DNA of 64,000 bases from Schizochytrium sp. TIO01 (Eukaryota; Sar; Bigyra; Thraustochytrida; Thraustochytriidae). Position 1 is the stretch's first letter. Each line of letters starts with the position of its first letter. Shown one piece after another: positions 22,503-32,092 of this stretch. Both the position numbers and the translations under genes were made by a program. Below the pieces are notes generated by a model. That model had not been told where the DNA came from and made no database searches. It saw only the letters and a list, made by a program, of their open reading frames with translations. Location of the stretch: positions 308,600 through 372,599 of the forward strand of contig SMSO01000031.1 in the NCBI GenBank assembly GCA_004764695.1, written 5' to 3'.

Positions 22503-23588
22503 TTAACTTGCTACTTTACAATAAAAAGTAGCGTGAGGGTAGTCTTTCCATAATGAAATAAGGTAGGGGTGCATAACAAGGATCCCATCATAGATGTGTC
22601 GTCCTGAGTTATAGACTATACTTGGTGGGTTTATTGTAGAGAACCTGTTGATAAACATGTCATAAATAGTGACTTTTGCACCTTCCATAGTAAGCATTTG
22701 TGCAATTTCGGAAATTGGAGATTCATCGTGCTCTGAAGCCCCTGGTTGATTTCCGAATCCTACTATCAGGAATGCCTTTTGGTGTACTTTATCAAGGTCG
22801 CCTGAGCAGTATCTATTTACGATATCTTGGAAGATGAAGCGCGGGCGTAGACAGAGCTGTTCAATAGCTGTGGTTAATAAGGGAAACTTCTCTTCACCAC
22901 CGATCAGCGATGCAAAGTTATGCTTGATTCCTAAAGATGGGTGGTCATTTTGATAATTGGTCCAGATAAAGTTCGAGCCTTCAATTGCATCACGCATCGA
23001 TATATCTTTGCTAAAATTGGCAGAAAACTCATTGATAGCAGCTTGAATAGCAGCTCTTTTTGCCAAGTCCAGAAGAGTTGCGCACTCAGCAGCTTCTGCA
23101 GTTTCTGTAATGTAGATGTGAGTATAAAACAATGATAAAAATGGCAAAATCACTTGTGCAGCTTCTCTTGAGTTTGCTCCTAACAGTCTTGGTGAATCAC
23201 GCGGTGCTTCAAATGGAAGCGAGCGACACCGATGGATAATGTTTGGGGAATATGCGATGGGAATTTCACCTGCAGTTGCCTTAACAAACTTCCCAACTGT
23301 ACCAACTGGGATTACAGTTTCTATTATGACCATCCGGGGCTTGACGTTTTTGATAATTGGGATGGCACAGAGCAATGTTTGAATACTAACTGATGGCTCA
23401 AAATCCTGTCCAATACATACTAGACATATATCGATATTTTCCAACTTTGCACTTGCATTTCCCAGCTTTATGTCATAAATTGTAGCAGCTATGTCATCGT
23501 GGTTACTAAAATGATCAAGATTGTTTTTAATCATGATTCGACTTTGACTGCTTTCGCCAATATTTGCAATTAATAAAACCTTTTGCAT
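22503..23588 (-). CDS. Divergent UDP-glucose/GDP-mannose dehydrogenase homologue, probably inactive
   Basis: 361 residues from ATG 23588. The order of conserved segments follows nucleotide-sugar dehydrogenases: an N-terminal Rossmann-like strand (KVLLIANIG), VIPVGT after a hydrophobic strand, a central helix region with EAAECATLLDLAKRAAIQAAINEFSANF split across it, and a C-terminal UDP-binding-like domain with SPISEIAQML and GAKVTIYDMF. Family members oxidise a sugar C6 to a carboxylate with two NAD. The N-terminal glycine motif is degenerate (IANIGESSQS), and the GFGGxCFPKD loop carrying the catalytic cysteine is absent; SLGIKHNFASLIGGEEKF stands near that place. I infer a non-catalytic or changed function. 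Large DNA viruses do carry sugar-modifying genes, so the location fits. Confidence 0.65.
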   Translation of the reverse strand: MQKVLLIANIGESSQSRIMIKNNLDHFSNHDDIAATIYDIKLGNASAKLENIDICLVCIGQDFEPSVSIQTLLCAIPIIKNVKPRMVIIETVIPVGTVGKFVKATAGEIPIAYSPNIIHRCRSLPFEAPRDSPRLLGANSREAAQVILPFLSLFYTHIYITETAEAAECATLLDLAKRAAIQAAINEFSANFSKDISMRDAIEGSNFIWTNYQNDHPSLGIKHNFASLIGGEEKFPLLTTAIEQLCLRPRFIFQDIVNRYCSGDLDKVHQKAFLIVGFGNQPGASEHDESPISEIAQMLTMEGAKVTIYDMFINRFSTINPPSIVYNSGRHIYDGILVMHPYLISLWKDYPHATFYCKVAS

Positions 23589-23619
23589 GATCTCCCGACA
23601 ATAACCATTAGCACACTTG

Positions 23620-23653
23620 CTATATAAAGGAATAGTACTCTCCTTATATAAAG
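23620..23653 (-). promoter_or_regulatory. Two TATA-type motifs before the dehydrogenase-like gene
   Basis: On the minus strand CTTTATATA occurs twice, at 23630-23622 (about 34-42 bases before the ATG) and at 23653-23645. The nearer copy is at the same distance as TATA motifs before other island genes. Confidence 0.4.
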
Positions 23654-23804
23654 ATGATAAATTACTTTCAAGTACAAGATAGGAAAAATAGAAATCCTCT
23701 TAATTCTTATATGTAATGGAAAGCTTTTCACTAAGTTCAGTGTGGGAGACTTGTAAGAACACAGTAGCATTTTTCCTCAATTATTTGCATTCCTTCTTTA
23801 ACGA

Positions 23805-24254
23805 ATGAATGATGTTTACTACGTACCTGTAGTAGAGACCTTGCATGCAGGAACGTTAGTCTCCAAGTTTTTGTGTCCTATCAAAGTTCAATTATTCCGT
23901 TCATCCTCGGATAATAATTTGTGGTGGAGGTACACAAGATCTGCTCCAGAAATCCGTGCTGCGAGTCAATCAAGAATATTGACAGTTCCTTGTCCGGGAG
24001 AAGACGTACTTTTATCACACTATCTCGCGCATGCGATACACTCGTTTTATCTCTTCAACGAAACAATGAACCTGGAGCGGATAGGTAAATTCTCATTGAG
24101 TAATTTTACTTTCACTTATTCTATAGATCATGGTGAGATCATCTATGTTCCTTTTCTTCCCTGGCATGCAGTATCAGTAACCTTTAAAAGTGGTGCTGGT
24201 GATGATCTTGAGTCTGGATATATGTCCATCAGTGTTTGTTCGCCTATGGTGTAA
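23805..24254 (+). CDS. 149-residue orphan protein
   Basis: ATG-initiated single exon within the compact part of the island, divergent from the dehydrogenase-like gene. I recognise no family. The sequence looks beta-rich, with alternating hydrophobic residues and tryptophans (NLWWRYTRSAP, YVPFLPWHAVSVTF), no membrane span and no signal peptide. It could be a small viral structural protein, but nothing in the sequence proves this. Intact frame and tight spacing support a real gene. Confidence 0.55.
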   Translation: MNDVYYVPVVETLHAGTLVSKFLCPIKVQLFRSSSDNNLWWRYTRSAPEIRAASQSRILTVPCPGEDVLLSHYLAHAIHSFYLFNETMNLERIGKFSLSNFTFTYSIDHGEIIYVPFLPWHAVSVTFKSGAGDDLESGYMSISVCSPMV

Positions 24255-24388
24255 CTAAGAATGGTCAACAGAACAGCTGGTCTTACAGTGAAGCATAAGC
24301 TTTTAATTACTTTTTTTCTTCTTTAAGCTTTAAACCATTAATAATAATAATAATTATAGTAATAATATTAATTATAACAAGTAAGACC

Positions 24389-25201
24389 ATGGAACATATT
24401 ATTCGAACAGAAACAAGCTTAAAGCTTTACAGGTTTATTATTCGAGTAAACATAACTTTGGATGAGTTTGCTCATACTCACCGGAACTGTGTCCTTTCAG
24501 TCTCCAGTGACTGGCGATGTACGTATTACGAAAAGGCCTTCACGATGAACATCTTCGATGCCAAAAAGTTACCCTACCCTGCGCTCGTTTGCATGGTTTT
24601 TACAATGACAATGGAGTCCGACGCATTCATTCCAGTATTTGAATCGTTGTTTGGAGTTACAAAAGAAGATATTGATAAACCGACCTTGGTAAATTGGGTA
24701 GAGAAGTACTATACACCTCACAAGCCCCTTGATCTCGAGGGTTTGTTTCTTAGCTTGAACTCCTTGGCATCAGTTTCACTAAAAGTAAAAGGTCGAAAAC
24801 AAAAACCACGGGTACTGCCCTCATATGATGTTCATAAAAGTGAAGAGCTTGAAGGGTATGACAGTGATTATAACAACAGGAGGGCAAATCAATTTGCAAA
24901 GTCACTAACTCTTTCTACCAAAGAGGATGACGGCTCTAGTCCAGCCCTCTCAATGGACCAGCAATCATTCTGTGCACTCGTAGTACATCCATTTCCAGAA
25001 GCGACACATCTTGCAATCGAGGTCTTTTCGAGCGGTGTGCTCAATGTAGCAGGGATCCCTACAGATGAAATCTTTGATCACTTAACACATTATGTAAATA
25101 CGAAGCTTGGTCCTTTGATGGAACAACACGCTTTAAAGAGTAACGAGTTAAACGAAAGAGAAAGTGAGGAAGAAGATCGGTGGGATTTACTTTTTGGATA
25201 A
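24389..25201 (+). CDS. TBP-like protein (TATA-binding protein family), tentative
   Basis: 270 residues from ATG 24389. Residues 194-240 match the second half-repeat of TATA-binding proteins as seen in virus-encoded TBP-like factors: a beta strand, then IEVFSSGVLNVAGIPTDEIF followed by an amphipathic helix. The N-terminal part (15-80) may be the matching first repeat, though it is much less clear. Residues 130-190 form a polar insert. A TBP-like factor would recruit RNA polymerase to the TATA-type motifs found before neighbouring genes. Its 3' end overlaps that of the convergent resolvase gene by 15 bases, a compactness unusual for the host genes here. Confidence 0.5.
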   Translation: MEHIIRTETSLKLYRFIIRVNITLDEFAHTHRNCVLSVSSDWRCTYYEKAFTMNIFDAKKLPYPALVCMVFTMTMESDAFIPVFESLFGVTKEDIDKPTLVNWVEKYYTPHKPLDLEGLFLSLNSLASVSLKVKGRKQKPRVLPSYDVHKSEELEGYDSDYNNRRANQFAKSLTLSTKEDDGSSPALSMDQQSFCALVVHPFPEATHLAIEVFSSGVLNVAGIPTDEIFDHLTHYVNTKLGPLMEQHALKSNELNERESEEEDRWDLLFG

Positions 25202-25750
25202 GCAAGCTCTATCATACCAACACGCCTGAAGTATTGCGTCTGCGACATCATCCTGTTTTGCTTTTGGTACTTTAGCCATATCTTTTGGGAAAAGTTCATG
25301 GGCTTTAACAATCGCAGCAGCTTTATTTGCCCTTCGATTGTTTTCTGCACCACGAACGACCTTCCCTGCGAGCTTCCGTGAAGCAGCACCTGTTTTGAAA
25401 AATGTCTTGACTGACTTTGAGTGAACGATTTTGTATTCAAAACCTTCACAGATGCACATAGAAACGATTGAGTACTGCGCAATGTACATTTTCAGTCTCA
25501 TCTGATCCTCAATGAGGATTATACTCGCTTCTTTGAGCATAGGGTAAATCTTTGAGGTTTCCTTGTTAAACATAAGGTTGTAGATCCCCATTGGAATATT
25601 TCTTTGCGACTTCAGCGCCTTGAGGGATGGTGCGAAGGCGATTCGATCACAATAGACCATCTTTTTGGTTGAGCTATCATAAAGAGCTACGCCAATGTTT
25701 ATGATTCTGATGTCAATGCTGAAGATTAAGCTACTTCTTCTGTCTCCCAT
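25187..25750 (-). CDS. Holliday junction resolvase, RuvC/poxvirus A22 type
   Basis: 187 residues from ATG 25750. The RNase H-fold resolvase core is clear: first strand FSIDIRIINIG with Asp13, IILIEDQ with Glu81, and QDDVADA with Asp167/Asp168 and Asp171, giving the four acidic catalytic residues. Length agrees with viral A22-type enzymes. It cuts four-way junctions, resolving concatemers or recombination intermediates during viral DNA replication; this type is widespread in large DNA viruses, though mitochondrial relatives (Cce1/Ydc2) exist in fungi. Gene position, opposite a TBP-like gene, and AT-rich composition favour a viral source. All catalytic residues are intact, so the protein could still be active. 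Confidence 0.85.
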   Translation of the reverse strand: MGDRRSSLIFSIDIRIINIGVALYDSSTKKMVYCDRIAFAPSLKALKSQRNIPMGIYNLMFNKETSKIYPMLKEASIILIEDQMRLKMYIAQYSIVSMCICEGFEYKIVHSKSVKTFFKTGAASRKLAGKVVRGAENNRRANKAAAIVKAHELFPKDMAKVPKAKQDDVADAILQACWYDRACLSKK

Positions 25751-25781
25751 AATTTTCAATCAGAACTTGTTCATCTTGGAT

Positions 25782-25800
25782 TCAATATATAAGTACAAAT
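25782..25800. promoter_or_regulatory. Shared bidirectional TATA element
   Basis: The 91-base gap between the divergent resolvase (ATG 25750, minus) and RCC1 gene (ATG 25842, plus) contains AATATATAAGTACAAAT. The plus-strand copy TATAAGTACAAAT ends 41 bases before the ATG at 25842, and the palindromic ATATAT core lies about 35-42 bases before the minus-strand ATG. It may serve both genes. Confidence 0.45.
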
Positions 25801-25841
25801 GTGAGGGGAATGTCCAGTAAGGGCACAAAAGAGTTGGACTA

Positions 25842-28800
25842 ATGGTTTTACAGACTATAGTCTTGTTGGTTGTCTTGTTCCTATGCAAGACCAACGCACA
25901 GGAAGAGACCCCTGCGCCAACTGCCGAATATGACCTAAGTATTTGTGAAAGTTCCTTAAGTGTTGGTAACTATGCGACTATTTGGGCTAGTCCCGACCGG
26001 AATGTGATGTATGGATGGGGAGCTAATACCCTTAAGGAACTCAGTAGCGCTAGTGACCCCTCGGCATCTTTCATCGAGCCTTTCAAGATCAATCACTCGA
26101 CTATTAGTTCGCCGATGCATCCTAGAGAGGCACTTTTCGCGTGCGTCCTCGATGGACTAACCTATTAAATCCACTGCGTCGGTTCAAATTCAGGATACCT
26201 GATCTCAAAAGAAACAACTAGCAGTACGAGTACAGTGTTCACCGAGTTCACTGAGCTGTCGGATTTTACAAGTGAGTACAGTTCCTTTGCAGTATCAAGG
26301 AACTCCTTGTGTGCAGTTACACTTAATCAAACTGTCGTAACATGTTCGGGTACCAATAATTTGTATCAAAACGGAAGAGGTACAACCTCAAACGGTCGCG
26401 ACGTTCCACCTTTCGACACCCTAAGTTATGAAACGAATCTCCAAGAAGGGGTCACAATCAAGAAGTTAGAATCTGATAAGATTGAGAATCACTTCTGTGC
26501 ACTTCTTAGTAACAACACTGTCACGTGCTGGGGCAGCAACACAAATTATGCACTTGGAATCACCGGGTCGACGAGCCTTCCAAGTCCAACGTGGGTCGAC
26601 ACAGAAGAACAGGGTAACATTAAAGACATTACCTTGGATGAACAAAATATCGGACTTATTACTTTGGATGGTCGTTTCCTATTTACAGGGCAAAATAAAG
26701 AAGGAATGTACTCAAACGATGTTGATTCAGGTAGCTACATCGAAACTGGACCTGTTGAAGTCTTTGATTCAGGTAACGACAACATTGCTTGTATCTTCAT
26801 GTATAGGAACTTCTGTCTTCGAAAGACAAATGGAACTGTTTTTTGCAAGGGTGAGAATGCCTATGGACAATTTTATAGTTCCAAAGTGAACTCATTCTCC
26901 AACTTCATTGAATCGGACAGAATCACTGCCGAGACTGTTGTATCAGTGAATTCTCAAGTTATTTGTGGTTATAATCTGACTGATGATACAGTTAGTTGCT
27001 GGGGAGCCAACAACTACCCACAATTTGACGTAAGTGGAACTGTCCCGTCGACACCAGTTCTTATGGAAGGTGTTTCATGTGCGCCTCTACCACCAACTAT
27101 GGCACCGACACTTTACCCAACGATGTCTCCAACTGTCTATCCAAAGAGAGAACCTACTACACCTTTCCCAACAACTTCAGAGATGACTTGCGGAGTGAAC
27201 ATTGCAACTACTACCGCAGGTGCTTCCTACTATATTAGTGAAGAACGCAACGCCGTAATTGCTTGGGGCAATGGCTATAATGAGGTTGGATTATTGGGTT
27301 TGGGGAGAGATGTTGGAGACATTGACTATCACCCCCCGACGAAGATACCTGGCTCTTATGTTAACCCAGTCCAAATTTCTGTTGAACCGACCAGTAGTTT
27401 CGCTTGCGTCCTTGATGGATATGACGATTCAGTTCATGGCATCGGAAAGGACCCCACTGGGGCTATTACAGGAACAACGAATGCTATTCTGTATGAGATG
27501 ACCCGTTTTACTGCGATTGATAATGATGAAACGATCAAAAACATTGATGAAATTTCAGTAGGAATTTCAAATATGTGTCTGGTTATTAATAACAGGACTG
27601 AGATAAAGTGTATTGGAGGAGCTGCCTATGGTATGAATGGCGCAGGTGTTACTGGGACCACGTCAATTCCAGTATATGCTATCAACAGTGCTGCTAGCGC
27701 CGGTGCAAAAATCATTCAGCTTGAAAACAACATGTTCACATATTGTGCACTTTTCAGTAACAACACACTTTATTGTTGGGGTGACAATGACAACAATCCT
27801 ATTGGACTTCCTGATTATATAAGTGGAAATAGTCAGCTTTCCCAAATTTTGATTCCTGACATGAGCTTCACTAAAGTCACTTTCGGACAGCACAACATTT
27901 GGGGACTTGGAACTGATGGGAAAATTTATGCTTCAGAAAAGAACACCTTCCAGGTAATTACGAGTGAGTGCTGAAAGGTGATACTGATTAGCGTGAGGTT
28001 GACTGTAAGAATGAAGGCAAGAAGCTTGATGAAGGTTATAAGAAGGTCGATTTAAGTGTTAGCGAACTGCTGTCCTGAGGAATGAAATCCAGGACAGATG
28101 GATTCATGTAGTAATTAGGGAGATTAAGACATTCTTGAATGTGGTTAGAGATAATCGATGGGGTTAGGTTATCCAACCTTCTCCAACCATTGATCCAAGC
28201 TAAACCAAGCTTGGGTATCCGTGATGTGCATTTACACTTCTAGTTCTTGGCTTCAGCATCCTCATGAGTCTGTCTGCCTATTCTTGTTCTAATGTAAACC
28301 TTATCTCTATTGGGTTTTACAAAGGGACACCAAGAACTCTAGCAATGTCTTGTCCACTAGTTCCTTCGATTGGAGATCTCAGCAGTGAGCTAGCGACGAA
28401 TGTTTTCACTTCTGAATGGATTGTCGTTGATAATTACAATATTGAGCCTTGGGCATTTGAACAAGGTTTCTGTGTTAAGAAACGGGACAAAAAGACATAC
28501 ACATCACTTCGCAGATTTGATCGAAAATACGAGGATGCCAAATCTAAGACAGTTCCGGAGCTCTAGTAACCTATATGTTGCGCTTTTCGAAGACGGGACT
28601 GTTAAGACCTGAGGATATAATGCTCCTTTGCGGATTGGAAGTTCATCTATGGGAACGAACGTGAAGACTCAGCAAGTAATTGAAGAAGCCTATTGCTTAC
28701 CAAAGTTTGCTCCGTCGATGGCACCGACTCAAATTCCAACAGAAGCACCTACCTCAGGTCATTCTTGTTCAACGGAAGGGCAGTCCAATAACTTCATGGG

Positions 28801-29880
28801 TGCTACTGTCAATACGAATCTCAACCAGGTCTTGATGTTTGGAACGGATTACTATGGCAAGTATCTATCGGAAAATGGTCAAAAGAGTGGTACTATTGCA
28901 TTGTATGATTTGATCTCAAGCCTGGACTACGGTTCACGTGCAGAAAGCAAGTTATCCCCGGGAAATAACCACGCATGTTTAATTGACCCATCAGATGACT
29001 CTGTTTGGTGTTGGGGAACTGGTAGCTACGGAAGTTTGGGTAACAAGAACAGTGCATCTTCATCAACACTTGCTTACCCAACAAAAATTAACATTGAAAG
29101 TCCCGGACAAGGCAAAGATGTCGTTGTTACAAACGCAGCTACCTTCTTCTTGCGCAATGACAACCTAACCGTGAAAGTCATGGGTAAAAACGCCAACAAT
29201 ATGTTTGGAACTGGAGGAAGTAATGCTATACAAAGTATGTTTACTGTTCAAGATCTAGGTGACCGAGTAATTAAACGGATATTCGCCGGTGGGCCATATT
29301 CTGTTTGCCATATGTACGAAGACAATCAAGTTGCATGTGCTGGAAGCACTTACGGATTCTGTCATGAAGCACAAGTATCAAATTCTGTAGTCACATATTG
29401 TACAGGTAAATTTGCAAAAATTAGTGACTTTAGCAACCCCTCAAACTTTAACAGCTGTGTAGTCAATATGGAAGGGCAGATCGTTTGTGCTGGTAACACG
29501 AACACTTACGGACAAATTGACCCATCCGCTTTTGGAACAGCAGATTTTACCGGAAAGGTTATTGAAGGTATGGGAAATGATAACAAATTCGTTTTGCTTT
29601 CAAATGACTTCGCCTGCGGAGTCAAACAAAATTCAGGGGACGTTATTGCTGGGGCAGAAACAATTATGGTGTCTTAGATGGAGATAGCACGAATTTAGAT
29701 GCAATTTATACAACTCCGATTAAGATCCAAAATATTACAGGAGTTACTGCCATTTGGGGAAGAAAGGCACTGTTTGCTAGAACGAAGAATGGTGACCTGA
29801 AAACTTTCGGTGAACATAATGGTAATTACTTTAAGAGTTTGACAGGTGTTTATGCATCACTCTGGAACATTTGTACACAT
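25842..29880 (+). pseudogene. Secreted multi-module RCC1-repeat protein, broken
   Basis: The frame starts at ATG 25842 with a clear signal peptide (LVVLFLCKTNAQ). Three related modules of RCC1-like repeats (signature CWGxN) follow, each opening with a cysteine segment and a variant of AVIAWGNG or VMYGWGAN. Thr-Pro-rich linkers (APTLYPTMSPTVYP near 27110; APTQIPTEAPT near 28730) separate modules. Breaks: in-frame TAA 26166, TGA 27972 followed by about 290 non-coding bases, a frame change near 28480, TGA 28610 where Trp is expected, and a frame change near 29647; coding-like sequence then continues to about 29880. RCC1 repeats form beta-propellers. The secreted architecture suggests a surface or host-interaction role. 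Several nonsense codons make assembly error alone an insufficient explanation. Confidence 0.7.
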
Positions 29881-30437
29881 AAGGTATTCTTCGTTACAAA
29901 AGGCCTTGGACGTAGAGTAGGTTGCGGCTGCTTCTTTGCAGGTGGCGTGATCACGACTGGTGCAATATACATCTGGACCCTCTAGAGGACATAAGTAGTC
30001 ATGAAAGCCATCAATTGTCTTCGGAGGATCAAACATTGTAGCAAACATTTGGACTGTAAGGTCAAGATCCAATCCAGTCATCTTCGACACTGCAATTTCA
30101 ATACTATGGTGGTGTGAAGATAAAAATGAGGGAACATGTTCAAAGGAGTCAGAATGTGAAACTAAGATAGCGTCAACAAACATTTGCAAAGTCTCTTGGA
30201 CAGGTCCCCTAGTCATTGAAGAGTAGTAATTCAACCAAAATTAAAAAGGCAACACAAACGATCGTAAACGAGCTTGTCAAAAGTCAAACGAATGAGACTC
30301 TTAAAACAGGGACTAATTTGACAGTCTTTATTGATGGTTCAGAATCAGTCACTCTTGACGCAGACTTAATTTATAGTCTTGGCGGAGACGAAGAGCTTCT
30401 CGGTGCTGCATTGAAGGAGCTCGTTTGTAACTACTGA
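29857..30437. other. Opposed coding-like remnants at a strand switch
   Basis: Minus-strand sequence 30216-29857 reads as a Cys-containing fragment (DVYCTSRDHATCKEAAATY) with no recognised family; its end overlaps the last RCC1 remnant. Immediately beyond, plus-strand 30234-30437 reads as another fragment (SLGGDEELLGAALKELVCNY) ending in TGA. Two fragments pointing apart with no start codon of their own suggest an inversion breakpoint within a degraded gene. I cannot identify either. Confidence 0.3.
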
Positions 30438-30728
30438 GAAAGAGTACAAATACATCTTTGCGATATGACTTTGCAAGGTTAAGAGGAGCACCCATCTGAT
30501 GCAACAGTGTCAAAAGGTGTCATGATGGCATGATGGGTGACGTATAACACTGCATGTGACTCGCCCATGGAACGAAGGGTATCAAGCAAGCATCAAAAGG
30601 AGTTTGCAAAGCAAAATCTGCAGGCAGACCCGAAATACCAAAGCGACCAGAAGCACTTGAATCTATCAAGCACATTCAACAAGACAACCACTATCATCTA
30701 AGACATTTCCCCAAATACCTCTAAGTAA
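30438..30728. other. Short gap, nothing recognised
   Basis: About 290 bases between remnants. I see no gene or repeat. Confidence 0.4.
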
Positions 30729-32092
30729 TCATAACCACGTCTCATTACTACCCATTGCATGTAACTGACTACCCTCATTCATTCCTTCTGCGTATCGGAG
30801 GTAATAATAAGTCTGCTCAGTTTCCAATGTTGCACACATCAGTGTAAGAGTTGCAGGTATCATGACTAGGGCCTCATAAATACTCATCGAGATGAACTCT
30901 GGTGTCTGCATAACTTCTTTGAGTGATACATGAAAGTTATGTCTATTTTCATTGTGGCCTGTGCGAAGTCCCATTGGACCAGAATTATACTCATGAAGTT
31001 TGTTTAGCTCAGTCCCATTCATGATTAATGCCATAATAAACTCTGTTAGTCTCGCTACTTCAATGATCATCGGAAGTCCCATCATTATAAAGATTGAAAA
31101 TGTTGCTGCAACGTCTCGCTTGATCTGAGCATCAAGTGGGTTACTAGCTTGGTACTTAAATAATATGTAAGACAAAACACTTATTATAGAATCTCCGTGA
31201 CCATCACTAAAATTAAACCAATTTCTTATTACAGACTTTGAAAAATGCCGATCACAAAAAGTCACCGTTAGGCGGACTTGCATTATAATCGACATTTTTC
31301 TTTTCTTTTAGAAGTCTTATCAGTGGTCCGACTTTGTTTGAATTCATAATGTGAACACTCATCCAGGAGAAAATGTAAACGTAACTAGCTGTTACCTTTA
31401 CGGACTCGGTGTTTAGGGTAGGACTTAGCTTGTTGTCTGTAGGAGTCAATCATCGCGAAATTGATCGGGAAATTAAGGTTACCGTCTTTCCCAAAACCAT
31501 GTCGATTTGAATATGGGCCCTTACGAGACATAACAGTTGCAGACTTCTCTGAAATCAGTAGCATTTGATAAAGTTCATTCATCTGCTCATCACTCAGATT
31601 TGTGTGCTTACCAGAATCTGTAGGGTTAAGAACCGGCAAAATGTCACCTAAGTTTACTCCCTTCGATGCCTTTAGGGATTGGTTATGAGAGTCAGCATTG
31701 GGCTGAAAGTGTCCAGTTTTCAGAGGCTCTTCCCACTGATTAAATTCATCATAAAGTTTGTACCTATATTCATAGAGGTTGTTAATCTCTTCAAGATACA
31801 AAGATGGGTTCCCAACAGCAATTTCCTTCACAATTTCGAACAGGTCAAAGTTTGCAAAGTCTTCTTCACCTGCTTCTTCAACTTTATCTACTGAGAAGTA
31901 TTTTTTGAACCAGGAAAGTTGCTCTGGTAACTCGACCATACTTAAAATTGTATGACTGATAGTTTTCATTTGTTTGACATTATTAAGCTCTAATACTGTT
32001 TTAGTCGAGCTGTCATAATTTAAACTGCTCTTCAGAAATACCGCCATTCCATAACGCACATTACACATGAGCTCGACATGAATTTCGACCAG
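30729..32092 (-). pseudogene. Multi-span membrane protein gene, frameshifted and cut at the island edge
   Basis: Reading leftwards, coding-like sequence is open from about 32092 (no start of its own; the first ATG is 32068) to 31385, then shifts frame through about 31300, then shifts again from ATG 31295 to the stop at 30729. The first part is soluble and acidic; the later parts carry several hydrophobic spans (ASYVYIFSWMSVHIM, SIISVLSYILF, FSIFIMMGLPMIIEV, YEALVMIPATLTLMCA). I do not recognise the family. The upstream end coincides with an abrupt change to GC-rich simple sequence near 32.1 kb, as if the gene were cut by the integration or deletion boundary. Confidence 0.5.

Noticed and set aside
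13240-32092. Terminal inverted repeats or target-site duplication at the island borders
   Set aside because: Comparing the two edges by eye I found no shared terminal sequence; exact ends are uncertain.
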